Shown piece by piece: positions 50,762-60,679 of a DNA stretch of 64,000 nucleotides; the stretch's first letter is position 1, and the number at the start of each line of letters is the position of its first letter. The stretch comes from Planctomycetota bacterium (lineage in GTDB: Bacteria > Planctomycetota > Planctomycetia > Pirellulales > Pirellulaceae): positions 1 to 64,000 of the forward strand of contig VGZC01000027.1 in the NCBI GenBank assembly GCA_016872725.1. The letters are read 5' to 3'. The translations under genes and the position numbers were made by a program. The notes below the pieces were generated by a model. The model ran no database searches. It saw only the letters and a program-made list of their open reading frames with translations, and was not told where the DNA came from.

Positions 50762-53700
50762 TTAGGCCGCCGCGCGCGGCTCGCCGCGCCGCGGGCCTTG
50801 GTTGAGCATCCAAAGCTGCGCCTCGCGCAGTGCCTCGTGCGTCGGAAGGTCCCGATCCCAGAGATTCCGGTAGAACCGTTCCATCAGAGCCCGCGTCTGG
50901 TCATCGTCGACCTTCCAGAGCGACGCCATGACCGTATCCGCGCCCGCGACTTGAAACGCGCGCTGCAACCCCAACACGCCCTCGCCGCGCGCGAGCGTTC
51001 CAAGCCCAGTTTCGCACGCGCTGAGCGTGACGAGCGCGACGCCCCGCAAGTCGGCCGTTCCCACTTCCTCGGCCGTCACGAATCCGTCGATCATACCGGC
51101 GTCACTCTCCGATTCGGCCGGAGGTCGATTCGCGCCGGCGAGCACCAGACCGGACAACGGGTTTGACGCGACGGCATTCCGCGGGGCATTCGCCGCCCAC
51201 GCGTCGTCCTCGTCGAACCCGTTGGACCGATCCACGTCCGCCGTCTCCCGTTCGCCGGCCGCGAAGAACCCGTGTGTCGCGATGTGCAGGTAGGCATGCC
51301 GAGGCGATTCCCGCCAAAAAGCGCGTTCGCCGGCATCGGCTTTCCGCAACGTCGTCACTCGGTCGTTTCCGAACGTATGCCGATAGAGCTTCTCGACGGC
51401 CGCGATTTCCTCGAGCGTACCATCGAGGGGCGCAAATGGTCCCAGGACTCCGTCACGGGTGAAACGAGGCCCGAATCGACGCGCCGATCGTTCCGAACCG
51501 ATCGAGCCGACCGCATCGGCCGGTTCGATCGCGTCGGCCGCTCGATCGTAGTCGACGCCGCCGATCAGCAGGAGGTTCTTCTCGGCGCTGGGCCGCGGGC
51601 CGTCGTCGAACATCGCGGGCAACCCTTGCGCGGCGGGCACGAGCGCGAACGTCCGCTCTTCGACCAGGTATCGGTCACCGGCGGCCTTCGCGGGCAATGC
51701 CGCGAACGGAACGCCCGCCATGGCGCCGTCGGGTGAGACTACGATGATCTCCGCGTCGCCGACGTACGGTTCGATCGGATCCCATAGGCGTGTTCTCAGG
51801 ACGACGCCCGCTTCCCGACCGGACTCGGTTTGGCCATACGATGCGCGCCACGCCGCGACAGCGGGCGCGATCGGCGCCGCGTCACCCAGGGGGACGAGCC
51901 GCAAAGGCGCATCGCGCCGGACGACGAACGCGACCAGTTGCCGCGTGCCTTTCGCGGGGACGGGATCGGTCGAACGGCGAATCGGGACGTATTCCAAATA
52001 GTCCACCAGAACCGCATCGGAGGGCAGGCTTGTTCGTACCGATTCAGCCGTGACGGGCGAGCGGGCAAGACGATACGATTCGTTCTTCGCGGCGAGTTCC
52101 GCCTCGATCGCCTCCTTCCGACGCGACCAATCATCGATCCGCCGCCGCCACGCATCGCGCTCGGCGGGAGCGGGCGTCCGGAGGGCGAGTGACGCGAGCC
52201 GACGCGTCAAGGAGGCGAGTTCCGCGCTGCGAGGCTCGGTTGTCGTGTCGTCCCGCAACGTGCGCATCGCCCGTTGCCTGGAAAACACCGAACCTTTCCA
52301 CTGCAGAACCTGGTCATAGGCCGAGTCGGCGTGCGATCCGGAACTCGCGGAAACCGCGACATAGGAATCGAGGAATCGGCGGGCCGTCTTGACCATCGCC
52401 AACTGCTGCCGCTGGGATTGCACGGACGCCGACGTCTCGATCAGGCGCCGCATCACGGGTATCGCCTCGCGCAGCAGCGACTCGGCGCCCGCGTCATCCC
52501 CGCGTTTCGCGAGGATCCGCGCCAGAAGACGCTTGGTTTCGGCCGTTCGCGGATGTTCGCCGCCGAACGTCGCGACTTCGAGTGCATGGCTCTCCCGCAT
52601 GAGTCGCTCCGCTTCGGGCAAATCCCCTTTCGACATGTGCCAGATCGCCAGATTGGTCATGCTGAATATCGTTTTGGGATGGTTGGGTCCCAACGATTCG
52701 CGATACGCGGCAAGGCTTCGCTCCAAGTACGGCAGGGCTCGATCGAGTTGCCCCGAGGATTCGAACAGCGCGCCCAGGTTGTTGAGGATATCGGCCGTAC
52801 CGGGATGGGAATCTCCAAGCGCCTCGCGCTGGGTTGCCAGGCTTTGCTCCAACAGGCGTTCGGCATCGGCGGTCATGCCGCGCGCGCCGAGCAACGTTGC
52901 GAGGTTGCTTCGGACTTTGGCGACTTCCAAGTGGTCTTTCCCAAGAGCGCCCTCGAGCATCGCCAGACTGCGCTCATAAAGCGCCTGGGCCATCTCGATA
53001 TCGCCCATCGTCTCGCGCACATCGGCGAGATTGTTGAGCATTCCGGCCAAGTCCCGAGGGTTGGTGTCGGAATCGTCCTCCAGAATCGAGAGCCCCTCCG
53101 ACATCAGGGACACGGCGCGCGCCGTGTTTCCGAGGTCCGAATGAAGGAGGGCGAGGCTATTTTGCGCGGCGATCGTGTCCGGATGTTCGGCGCCAAGATG
53201 GTCCCGCTGCATTTTCCAACCGCGGTCGAGCAGCGGTTCGGCTCGCACCAGGTCGCCCACATCGGCATAGAGCGAGCCGAGGTTCACGACGTGTTTTGCG
53301 ATCGCCGGATGCTCGGCTCCCCTAGCCGCTTCGCCGATCCGAATGCTCTCCTGAAAACAGGACTCGGCACGCTCGAAGTCGCATTGCCATTGATAGACCA
53401 GTCCGAGGTTGTTGAGTGTCACGACCGCGCCGGATTCGTCCGGTTCCTCGCCGCCGCGCTGGATTTTCAATGCCCGCTCAAAGAGCGCCGCCGCCTCGTC
53501 GAGTTTGCCGAGGGCGCGTGCGAGCGAGGCGAGGTTGTTCAGATTGAGCGCGGTGTGGGGATGCGACGGTCCCAACACCTTTTCGCAGATTTCCAGGCTG
53601 CGGCGATAAAGCGGTTCCGCCTCGGCGTACCGCCCCATCGAATCGTAAAGGAGGGCCAGATTATTGAAGCACGCGGCCGTGTCGGGATGATCGTCGCCGA

Positions 53701-54442
53701 TCGTAGTCCGCGCCACGTCGAGCGCGCGCCGCAAAAGCGGTTCGGCCTTCGAGCCGTTCCCCATCGCGATATGCAGCGATGCGAGGTTGTTCAAGTGGTC
53801 GGCGATGGTCCGATCGGCATTGCCGAACAGGTCGGAATGAAGGGCCAAGGCGCGTTCGGCGTCGGGAAGGGCTTCCGCGTAGCGGCCCTCGTCGTAGAGC
53901 GTCCAGACACGATCGGCGAGCTTCTTCGCGTCCCGCGCCCGGGACCTCGTTTCGGGCTCCATCGCGTGGAGCCGTTCCAATCGGGCGCGTTTGAGCCTCG
54001 CGTTGGCCACACGCCAGTCGTCCGCCCCGAACCGTTCCCGGCGCAGCGCCAGCAATTCGTCGCATAGCCGCATCGCCTCGCGGAATTCGTCCGCGTCGCC
54101 GTGGAGGTCCACGAGAATGTCGAGTGATTCGAAAATGTCGTCGTGCAATCGATCGAACAGCTCCCGCTCGATCGCCAGCATCTTCGTCGCGGCGCCGATC
54201 GCCTCACGCCATCGGCCCTGGTCGCGGAATTCGATCGCCTGGGCCGCATATCGATCCCGCTCGTCGATCCGTGTCCGGGACGGTGGCTCGGTCGGCGCGG
54301 CGCGCAGGCCGATCGAACGGGGCCCGAGGCCGCCATCGCCGGCGCACCGCGCCCAAACGAGGAGTGCGAACGCCGCGACGGCCAACGCCCGGCCCATTCC
54401 GCGACGCGGGGCGTCCTTCCCGGCCCACCATCCGTCTTGCAT
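50762..54442 (-). CDS. TPR-rich CHAT-domain protein, exported or membrane anchored
   Basis: 1226 aa from ATG 54442, preceded by GGGAGG 7 bases upstream. A hydrophobic N-terminus (ALAVAAFALLVWARCAG) indicates export or anchoring. Residues about 60-700 hold about 12 kinesin-light-chain-type TPRs, each with the core HPDTAxxxNNLAxLxxxxGxxxxAExLxxRxL (for example NNLALLYDSMGRYAEAEPLY). The C-terminal CHAT domain has His in LHIATHGFFA (about residue 1055) and Cys in LVTLSACETGLG (about 1142), then FQVAGADTVMASLWKVDD. The layout matches TPR-CHAT proteases such as the partner of type III-E CRISPR effectors, but no CRISPR genes are here. Confidence 0.93.
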   Translation of the reverse strand: MQDGWWAGKDAPRRGMGRALAVAAFALLVWARCAGDGGLGPRSIGLRAAPTEPPSRTRIDERDRYAAQAIEFRDQGRWREAIGAATKMLAIERELFDRLHDDIFESLDILVDLHGDADEFREAMRLCDELLALRRERFGADDWRVANARLKRARLERLHAMEPETRSRARDAKKLADRVWTLYDEGRYAEALPDAERALALHSDLFGNADRTIADHLNNLASLHIAMGNGSKAEPLLRRALDVARTTIGDDHPDTAACFNNLALLYDSMGRYAEAEPLYRRSLEICEKVLGPSHPHTALNLNNLASLARALGKLDEAAALFERALKIQRGGEEPDESGAVVTLNNLGLVYQWQCDFERAESCFQESIRIGEAARGAEHPAIAKHVVNLGSLYADVGDLVRAEPLLDRGWKMQRDHLGAEHPDTIAAQNSLALLHSDLGNTARAVSLMSEGLSILEDDSDTNPRDLAGMLNNLADVRETMGDIEMAQALYERSLAMLEGALGKDHLEVAKVRSNLATLLGARGMTADAERLLEQSLATQREALGDSHPGTADILNNLGALFESSGQLDRALPYLERSLAAYRESLGPNHPKTIFSMTNLAIWHMSKGDLPEAERLMRESHALEVATFGGEHPRTAETKRLLARILAKRGDDAGAESLLREAIPVMRRLIETSASVQSQRQQLAMVKTARRFLDSYVAVSASSGSHADSAYDQVLQWKGSVFSRQRAMRTLRDDTTTEPRSAELASLTRRLASLALRTPAPAERDAWRRRIDDWSRRKEAIEAELAAKNESYRLARSPVTAESVRTSLPSDAVLVDYLEYVPIRRSTDPVPAKGTRQLVAFVVRRDAPLRLVPLGDAAPIAPAVAAWRASYGQTESGREAGVVLRTRLWDPIEPYVGDAEIIVVSPDGAMAGVPFAALPAKAAGDRYLVEERTFALVPAAQGLPAMFDDGPRPSAEKNLLLIGGVDYDRAADAIEPADAVGSIGSERSARRFGPRFTRDGVLGPFAPLDGTLEEIAAVEKLYRHTFGNDRVTTLRKADAGERAFWRESPRHAYLHIATHGFFAAGERETADVDRSNGFDEDDAWAANAPRNAVASNPLSGLVLAGANRPPAESESDAGMIDGFVTAEEVGTADLRGVALVTLSACETGLGTLARGEGVLGLQRAFQVAGADTVMASLWKVDDDQTRALMERFYRNLWDRDLPTHEALREAQLWMLNQGPRRGEPRAAA

Positions 54443-54578
54443 ATCGAATCCTCCCAGCCCTATAGTCGCGAATGGCAGCCGTCGTGTCCGGTGTCCGTTC
54501 CGATTGCGTTGTATTTGTCAGGATCGGCCCGCGGCAACGGGGCCGGCATCGACCCTACGAACCGGGAGCCGTTTCCCC

Positions 54579-56834
54579 ATGACGTTTCCGTCTTGTCATG
54601 TTCCCGATCGCGGGCACCGCAGTCAGTGTAACCCATGTTCGTGGTTTCGCGCTATTCCGATTCTTGCCGCATGGGTGGCCGGAATGACCTTGGAAGCGCG
54701 CGGGCAGGACGCGCGGACTTCCCGAATTGCCGAGCGGCACGCGTTGTTGGTGGGCGTCACGGCGTACGCGAACCTGCCCGAGTCGTTGCAGCTCAAGGGT
54801 CCCGCGAACGATGTCCGCCTGATGCGGGAACTTCTTGTCAACCGGTTCGGTTTCGTGCCGGACCATGTTCGCGTGCTCGCCGAGGGCGAGCCGGACGGTG
54901 ACGCGGCTCGCCCGACGCTGGCCAACATCGGACGTGAATTCCGACGGCTCGCCGACGCGGCCCGATCGGGCGACCAGGTCGTCATCCTGATGGCCGGGCA
55001 CGGCAGCCAACAACCCGATCAGGACCCGCCCGGTTCGGACGACCGCGAGCCCGACGGGCTCGACGAGATTTTCTTGCCGGCCGATGTCGGAGCGTGGTCG
55101 GGCGCGATCGGACAAGTCGAGCGGGCTATCTCCGATGACCAACTGCGCGCGTGGTTGAACCCGATCCGGGAGAACGGCGCCTCGCTCTGGGTGATCCTGG
55201 ACTCATGCCACTCGGGGACCATGGTTCGGGGCGCCGATCAGGAAGTCGTTCGCCAAATCCCACCGGGCGCGTTGATCCCGGAAAACGTGATGGAAAGCGT
55301 TCGGTCGATCACGCGCGATCCGGAGACGGTTCAGGATCGGATGCCTCTCGCGCGGCGCGCGGACGGCGCCGCCCCGCTGGTCGCCATGTACGCCGCTCAG
55401 GCGAACGAAGTCACCGTCGAAAAGGCCCTTCCCTCGGGAGCCCGCGACAAGAAGCCGCACGGGCTATTCACCTACACGATCACGCAGGTGCTGTCCCAGG
55501 CCAATGGACCGCTCACGTACCGGGAACTCGTGAGCCGCGTGCAGGCTCGATATTCGCAAACGGGCCGCACCGCTCCCACGCCGCTCGTCGAAGGCGCCGA
55601 CCGGGATCGCGAGGTCCTCGGTTCCAAGCAATGGCCGGGCCGTTCCCGCATGGCGCTCGCCAAATCCGATCGGGAATGGACCGTATCGGCCGGGCGCCTT
55701 CAAGGCGTTCTGGAGGGAAGTGTGCTTGCCGTCTTTCCGCCGCCGGGACGAGCGCGAACCGAGAAGCCGCTCGGATATGTCACGGTCATCGAGTCGCGGA
55801 CATTCGATTCGATCGTCGAACCGCGCGAATACGAGGGTATCGCGACCGATGCCGCGAGCTTGCCGGTCGGCGGCATCTGCGACACGGTCTTCGTCGACTG
55901 CGGCGATCTTCGCCTGCGCGTCGCCGCGGATCCCCTCGATCATCGCGGTCATCCGGTGGACGCCCCTCTTCTTGAGTCCTTGCGACGGAAACTCGATTCG
56001 ATGTGCGGCGCGGAGGGCTCTTTCGTTCAGGCGGTCGACGCGTCCTCGGACGCGGATTGGTTGATCCGCGCGGATCGTGGCGGCGTCTATCTTGTGCCCG
56101 CGTCCGGAGTCGTCGCCGATCGCGGCGCCGACGGCTCGGCGCTGCCGCCGATCTATGGCCCGGCGCCCCAAGGAGCCGACGAGACCGATTGGCTGAAGGA
56201 CCGATTGAACCGGATCGCGCGCGTGAAAAACCTCGTTCGGCTCACCGGCCTATCCGCCGACGCGGGAGACGATGCGGCGCCGTCGCCGATCGAATTGACG
56301 ATGGTCCGTCTGCGGGACCGGAAGGATCGCGAGGGGATCGCCATCGGCGCCGAGGAGAACGGCGCGGTGCTGCACCACGACGACTGGGTCGAGCTGAAGC
56401 TGACGAATTCGGGTCGCGATCCGGTCGATGCGACGCTGCTCTATATCGACAGCGCGTTCGGCATCGATTGCCTGTATCCGCGGGACGGAGAGGACAATCG
56501 ATTGCGGCCCGGCAATTCGGTTCCGATCCGCATTCGAGTCGATGGGCGAACGGCCGGACTCGAACACCTGGTCGTGATCGGCGTGCGGGCGGTCGCGGGT
56601 CCGCCGGCCGACTTCTCGGTGCTGACGCAAGAACCGATCGAGCGGGGCGCGGCCATCGCACGGAACCGCGGCGGAGCGCCGGTCGCGCCCCAATCGCCGC
56701 TCGGCAAGTTGCTCGAACGGGCCGCGAACGCGAGGGGCACGACACGCGGCGTCCAGCGGGCTACACTGGACGACCATGTGCTGCGTCTGCATTCGTGGGT
56801 CATCCGGTCCCAACCTCGAAACGTCGGCCGTTGA
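54579..56834 (+). CDS. Secreted caspase-family (C14) peptidase-like protein
   Basis: 751 aa from ATG 54579 (GGGAG 10 bases upstream). An export segment lies at residues 24-40 (FRAIPILAAWVAGMTLEARG). The caspase domain (50-330) starts RHALLVGVTAYANLPESLQL and carries His141 in LMAGHGSQQ and Cys210 in VILDSCHSGTM, a complete p20 dyad. The rest is beta-rich, ending in a DUF4384-like segment (VLHHDDWVELKLTNSGRDPV ... CLYPRDGEDNRLRPG). It is divergent from the TPR-CHAT gene with 136 bases between them, so they may share regulation. Confidence 0.9.
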   Translation: MTFPSCHVPDRGHRSQCNPCSWFRAIPILAAWVAGMTLEARGQDARTSRIAERHALLVGVTAYANLPESLQLKGPANDVRLMRELLVNRFGFVPDHVRVLAEGEPDGDAARPTLANIGREFRRLADAARSGDQVVILMAGHGSQQPDQDPPGSDDREPDGLDEIFLPADVGAWSGAIGQVERAISDDQLRAWLNPIRENGASLWVILDSCHSGTMVRGADQEVVRQIPPGALIPENVMESVRSITRDPETVQDRMPLARRADGAAPLVAMYAAQANEVTVEKALPSGARDKKPHGLFTYTITQVLSQANGPLTYRELVSRVQARYSQTGRTAPTPLVEGADRDREVLGSKQWPGRSRMALAKSDREWTVSAGRLQGVLEGSVLAVFPPPGRARTEKPLGYVTVIESRTFDSIVEPREYEGIATDAASLPVGGICDTVFVDCGDLRLRVAADPLDHRGHPVDAPLLESLRRKLDSMCGAEGSFVQAVDASSDADWLIRADRGGVYLVPASGVVADRGADGSALPPIYGPAPQGADETDWLKDRLNRIARVKNLVRLTGLSADAGDDAAPSPIELTMVRLRDRKDREGIAIGAEENGAVLHHDDWVELKLTNSGRDPVDATLLYIDSAFGIDCLYPRDGEDNRLRPGNSVPIRIRVDGRTAGLEHLVVIGVRAVAGPPADFSVLTQEPIERGAAIARNRGGAPVAPQSPLGKLLERAANARGTTRGVQRATLDDHVLRLHSWVIRSQPRNVGR

Positions 56835-56907
56835 CGGAAACGCCATGCCCTGATCGCATGCGGCCGCGGCTTCACCTCGCAAGGCGGACAGCGCGCGGAG
56901 TACCGAC

Positions 56908-59217
56908 ATGAGATCGCAAGGGCCCTTGTTCTCGTTCTTGTGTTGCTGGATGGCGTCCGCCGCATCGATCGCATGGGCGCAAGCCGATCCGGAACCGCAT
57001 CCGCGCGCCTTGGACCTCGTGGGCCTGCATGCCTACGCGCCGAAAGTCGTAGCCGCCGGGGAGACGATCGAATTCCGGACGAGCAGTTCGGCTCCGTACG
57101 AGCTCTCGATCTGCCGCCTTGGCCACGCGGTGGACGACCCGGCGGGCGACACGGTCCTTGCCGTCTTGCCTCCGACGCAACCGATCGCTCAACCGATCCA
57201 CCCCGGATCGTTTGTCCATATCGCGCGGAATCTGCCGCCCGATCAACGGCTCGGCGCGCTCACCGTCGAATGCTGGGTCCGGCCGTGGAAGCTCACCGGA
57301 TGGCAAACGCTCGCGGGGCAGTACAACTATCCGAACGCGTGCGGATTCGGCCTGTTCCTCGGGCCGGACGGCCGCGCCGAGTTCTATTTGGGGGACGGCG
57401 CCGCGTACCGCGCGGACAACGTGCTTCGAGGGCCGCCCCTCACGCACCGACGATGGAGCCACATCGTCGGAACGTGGGATGGATCGACGAAGGCGATCTG
57501 GGTCGACGGCAAGAAGATCGCCGAATCGCCGTTCGCCGGGGAAGTGAAGCCCGGTCCCGCGCCGATTTGGCTCGGAGCGTGCGGTCACGACGGACCCGCC
57601 GTGAATATCCTCGACGGCGACCTCGCCATGCCCGCGATCCACAACCGCGCGCTGCGTCCCGAGGAGATCGAGGCTCGGTTCCGCGATCAGGGTCTTACGC
57701 CCGCGACGGGCGATTCGGTGCTCGCGTGCTGGCCTTTGTCGGAGGAACGCGGCGAGCGCATCGTCGACGCATCCCCGCACGAACGGCATGGCCGCATCGT
57801 GAACAGCGCGATCTGGATGATCGGAGGACCGAGCTTTGACGGGGCCAAGGTTCCCCGGTTCGGCGACTACGACCCGAGTCGCGACGCGCGCCGCGGACAC
57901 GGGCTTCGTTTCGCGTCGGACGATCTCTACGACTGCGGATGGCGCGTCACCGAGTCGTTCGAGATTCCGCGCGACGCCAAGCCCGGCATCTACGTCGGTC
58001 GTTACCGCTATGAGCTCGACGGCGTGCCGCGGATGTACCACGTGACATTCGTCGTGCGCAAGCCCCGCGGCGCTCCCCGCGCTCCGATCCTCGTGCTTGC
58101 GGCGACCGGCACGTGGGGTGCCTACAGCGCGACGTCCTTCGTGGCCACGCCGCCGGGACTCCACCAGAACTGGGGTACGGGCGGCATCGAGAACAGCCCC
58201 GGGAATCCGCCCGCGTACTGCGTCTATCGCGATCATCAGGCCGGTCAGCCCGCGTATCAGATCGGGATCAACAAACCGTGGCCCAACGCCGCGCCGTACG
58301 TGCTCTACAGCCCGGAGAGCGTCGGATACAGCCACTTGATGCGGGCCGAGCGGTTCCTGCACGTCTGGCTCGAGAAGTCGGCCTACGACTATGACATCAT
58401 CGGCGACTACGAGCTGCATTGCGACGCGAGCGAGCTTGACGGGTATCCCGTTCTGATCATCAACGGTCACAGCGAGTATTGGTCGATCGACGCGTACGAG
58501 GCCGTGGACCGATATCTGCGAAAAGGCGGCAACGTCGCCGTGCTTTCCGGGAATTCGATTTTCTGGAGAGTCAGTTACGACGAAGGTGGGCGAATCATGG
58601 AGTGCCGCAAGCTCAACGAATTGCCCGGCGGCAGGCCCGGATGCACGGTCGGCGAGATGTGGCACAGTCAGGATCGACGCCGCGGGAGCATGCTGCGCGA
58701 ATGCGGCTACCCCGCGTGGCGGCTCGTCGGCCTCGAAACGCTCGGATTCTGGGACGCCGGCGCGAATTCGGCCTTCGAGACGGCGATGCCCGGCCACTTC
58801 CTCTTCCAAAAGCCCGAGCCGACCGGCCTTGGGAAAGGCGATGCGTTCGGCGGCGCGCCGGGCGGCGGATTCCCGAAAGCCGTCGGCCATGAGCCGGACG
58901 TTCGGTTGGAACTGCTGAGGCGATTGACCAAGGAGATTCCGGACGGCGCGACGCTTCCGGAGGAGCCCGCCGGCATCATCACGCTCGCCGACGGCCGTCA
59001 GCCGGGCGCGGTCGCGTTCGACTACTTCTTCCGGCCCGCGCGCATCGCGGATGTCGACAATGTCGCGTGCCAAATGATCTATTGGGAACGTCCGGCGGGC
59101 GGTCGCGTCTTCCACACCGGTTCGCTCGGCGCCGGCTGGGGCCTTTCGGCCGACGTTCGATTCCAGACCCTCATGCGGAACGTCCTGCACCACTTCGGCG
59201 TCGATCCGCGCCGATAG
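56908..59217 (+). CDS. Secreted dimethylformamidase beta-subunit-like protein with LamG domain
   Basis: 769 aa from ATG 56908, GGAG 7 bases upstream. A signal peptide is present (FLCCWMASAASIAWAQA). A short beta domain is followed by a LamG/concanavalin-like domain (about 105-245: LTVECWVRPWKLTGWQTLAG ... IWVDGKKIAESPF ... MPAIHNRALRPEEIEARF). From about 300 on it matches the C-terminal domain of N,N-dimethylformamidase large subunit (SATSFVATPPGLHQNWGTGG, YDYDIIGDYELHCDASELDG, YPVLIINGHSEYWSIDAYEA, GGNVAVLSGNSIFWRV). Known DMFase has a separate small subunit; none is seen. The true substrate is unknown. It follows the caspase-like gene by 73 bases. Confidence 0.88.
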   Translation: MRSQGPLFSFLCCWMASAASIAWAQADPEPHPRALDLVGLHAYAPKVVAAGETIEFRTSSSAPYELSICRLGHAVDDPAGDTVLAVLPPTQPIAQPIHPGSFVHIARNLPPDQRLGALTVECWVRPWKLTGWQTLAGQYNYPNACGFGLFLGPDGRAEFYLGDGAAYRADNVLRGPPLTHRRWSHIVGTWDGSTKAIWVDGKKIAESPFAGEVKPGPAPIWLGACGHDGPAVNILDGDLAMPAIHNRALRPEEIEARFRDQGLTPATGDSVLACWPLSEERGERIVDASPHERHGRIVNSAIWMIGGPSFDGAKVPRFGDYDPSRDARRGHGLRFASDDLYDCGWRVTESFEIPRDAKPGIYVGRYRYELDGVPRMYHVTFVVRKPRGAPRAPILVLAATGTWGAYSATSFVATPPGLHQNWGTGGIENSPGNPPAYCVYRDHQAGQPAYQIGINKPWPNAAPYVLYSPESVGYSHLMRAERFLHVWLEKSAYDYDIIGDYELHCDASELDGYPVLIINGHSEYWSIDAYEAVDRYLRKGGNVAVLSGNSIFWRVSYDEGGRIMECRKLNELPGGRPGCTVGEMWHSQDRRRGSMLRECGYPAWRLVGLETLGFWDAGANSAFETAMPGHFLFQKPEPTGLGKGDAFGGAPGGGFPKAVGHEPDVRLELLRRLTKEIPDGATLPEEPAGIITLADGRQPGAVAFDYFFRPARIADVDNVACQMIYWERPAGGRVFHTGSLGAGWGLSADVRFQTLMRNVLHHFGVDPRR

Positions 59218-59474
59218 CCGCGCATCGATTGGTCGAGAGGCACACCCGCTCGCGCGGCGAACTTGTTGAGCGGTTCCAGGTGGCCGAACGCGCCCGCTCC
59301 CCGCTCGGGTTCTCCATACCGAATCACGATGTCGCGGCAGCCTGGGTAGTCCATGCCGAATTGTCGAACGGTCAGGTCCGGGCGGAGCGGAGGTCGGCGA
59401 GCCGAACGGATGGTCGCATCCTGCTCGGGTGTCTTCACATGTTCGTCACGCCCCTCCGACTCCAAGCGGTCCAT
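59215..59474 (-). pseudogene. Possible ScdA/DUF542-like N-terminal fragment
   Basis: A minus-strand frame reads LTVRQFGMDYPGCRDIVIRY and GHLEPLNKFAARAGVPLDQ, which has the pattern of the small DUF542/ScdA N-terminal domain (TVxxxxxxYPxxxxVxxRYG...PLxxFAxxxGV). After that the frame continues antisense into the end of the dimethylformamidase-like gene, where it looks non-coding. No start codon context or following domain (hemerythrin or NnrS) is seen. It may be a decayed remnant. The match is short and I could be wrong. Confidence 0.35.
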
Positions 59475-59685
59475 CCGATGGACCTCCGTCGATCCCGAAT
59501 CATGCGTGTTTGCCCGACGCGTCGTGAATCGCCCGACCGGTTGTCATAAGTACAACCCAACCCGAAACTCGCCTAGCCAAACCATGCTGGGCGCGGCAAA
59601 ATAAGGACCGTTTTGCGGTCGGCGTATCGAACGAGCCGCATTGTCGCAAAACGGGGAATGGATTGCCGACATGCAAGGACGCCGT
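59475..59685. other. Intergenic region before the acyltransferase
   Basis: About 210 bases, forming with the 59218-59474 remnant a 468-base gap between intact genes. I see no promoter or hairpin I would defend. Confidence 0.4.
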
Positions 59686-60621
59686 ATGAAGAACGCCGCC
59701 GACTGGCTTGTGTATCTGGGCGTCCGAATTGCGATCTGCGTCGTTCAAGCGGCTCCCATGGAAACCTGCGCCGCGTGCGCGGACGTACTGGCCTGGTTGC
59801 TCACCGCGGTCATTCCGATCCGCCGCCAAGTGATCGAGGAAAACCTGCGTTGCGCGTTTCCCGAAATGACGGACGGCGATCGGCGAAAACTCACGTTGCG
59901 CATGTGGCGCCATCTTTTCCTGATGGTCTTCGAGGTCGCGCACGCTCCGATCCACCTGAAGGCGACCGATTGGCGGCGCCGTATCCGGTCGCGATCGCAC
60001 GGTCGAATCAGCCGGTTGTTGCTCGATCCTCGCCCCAAGATCGTCGTATCGGCGCACTTCGGCAATTTCGAGATCGCCGGATACGTCGCGGGCCTCTTGG
60101 GGTTTCCCGGCTATACGATCGCCCGGCCCCTCGATAACCGATACCTCGACCGATACGTCAACCGTTTTCGACGCTCGACGGGCCAAGCCATCCTTCCAAA
60201 ACAAGGCAGTGCCGAGACCGTGCAACGCATCATGGACGAGGGCGGCGTCATTGGTCTGCTGGGCGATCAGCACGCGGGTCCCAAGGGATGCTGGGTCGAC
60301 TTCTTTGGGCGTCCGGCGTCGAGCCACAAGGCGGTCGCCCTGTTTTGCCTTGCCTACGATGCGCCGCTCATCGTGCTTTTCGCGATCCGAGGCTCCAGGC
60401 CGTTCTGTTTTGACATGGATGTCGCCGACATCCTCGATCCCCGCACGCTGCCGCCGTCATGCCGCGATGTGCGTTGGATCACGCAATGGTACCATCACGA
60501 ACTCGAGGCGGTCATTCGCCGCTCACCCGAACAATATTGGTGGGTCCACCGGCGATGGAAGGGAACGCCGCCGGGCAATCGCAAGGCGGCGGAAGGCGAG
60601 AAGGACCGGGAAGCGGCGTAA
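59686..60621 (+). CDS. LpxL/HtrB-like lysophospholipid acyltransferase
   Basis: About 311 aa from ATG 59686 with AAGGA 7 bases upstream; earlier TTG and ATG codons are less well supported. A hydrophobic N-terminal helix (WLVYLGVRIAICVVQ) is followed by RRQVIEENLRCAFPE. The catalytic HxxxxE is in VVSAHFGNFEIAGY and the lipid-site glycine segment in GGVIGLLGDQHAGPKGCWVD; FFGRPASSHKAVALF and EQYWWVHRRWKG complete the family pattern. LpxL-type enzymes add a secondary acyl chain to lipid A precursors at the inner membrane. No other lipid A gene is nearby. Confidence 0.93.
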   Translation: MKNAADWLVYLGVRIAICVVQAAPMETCAACADVLAWLLTAVIPIRRQVIEENLRCAFPEMTDGDRRKLTLRMWRHLFLMVFEVAHAPIHLKATDWRRRIRSRSHGRISRLLLDPRPKIVVSAHFGNFEIAGYVAGLLGFPGYTIARPLDNRYLDRYVNRFRRSTGQAILPKQGSAETVQRIMDEGGVIGLLGDQHAGPKGCWVDFFGRPASSHKAVALFCLAYDAPLIVLFAIRGSRPFCFDMDVADILDPRTLPPSCRDVRWITQWYHHELEAVIRRSPEQYWWVHRRWKGTPPGNRKAAEGEKDREAA

Positions 60622-60679
60622 ACGGCGCGGCTTCGGCGATCCGAGCGGCCGATCGTCGGCGGTGAGGCTCCCCAAGAAC

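Noticed and set aside
50762-54442. TPR-CHAT protein as part of a type III-E CRISPR (Craspase) system
   Set aside because: No repeat-spacer array, gRAMP/Cas7-11 or other cas gene is in the window, and the protein carries an export segment.
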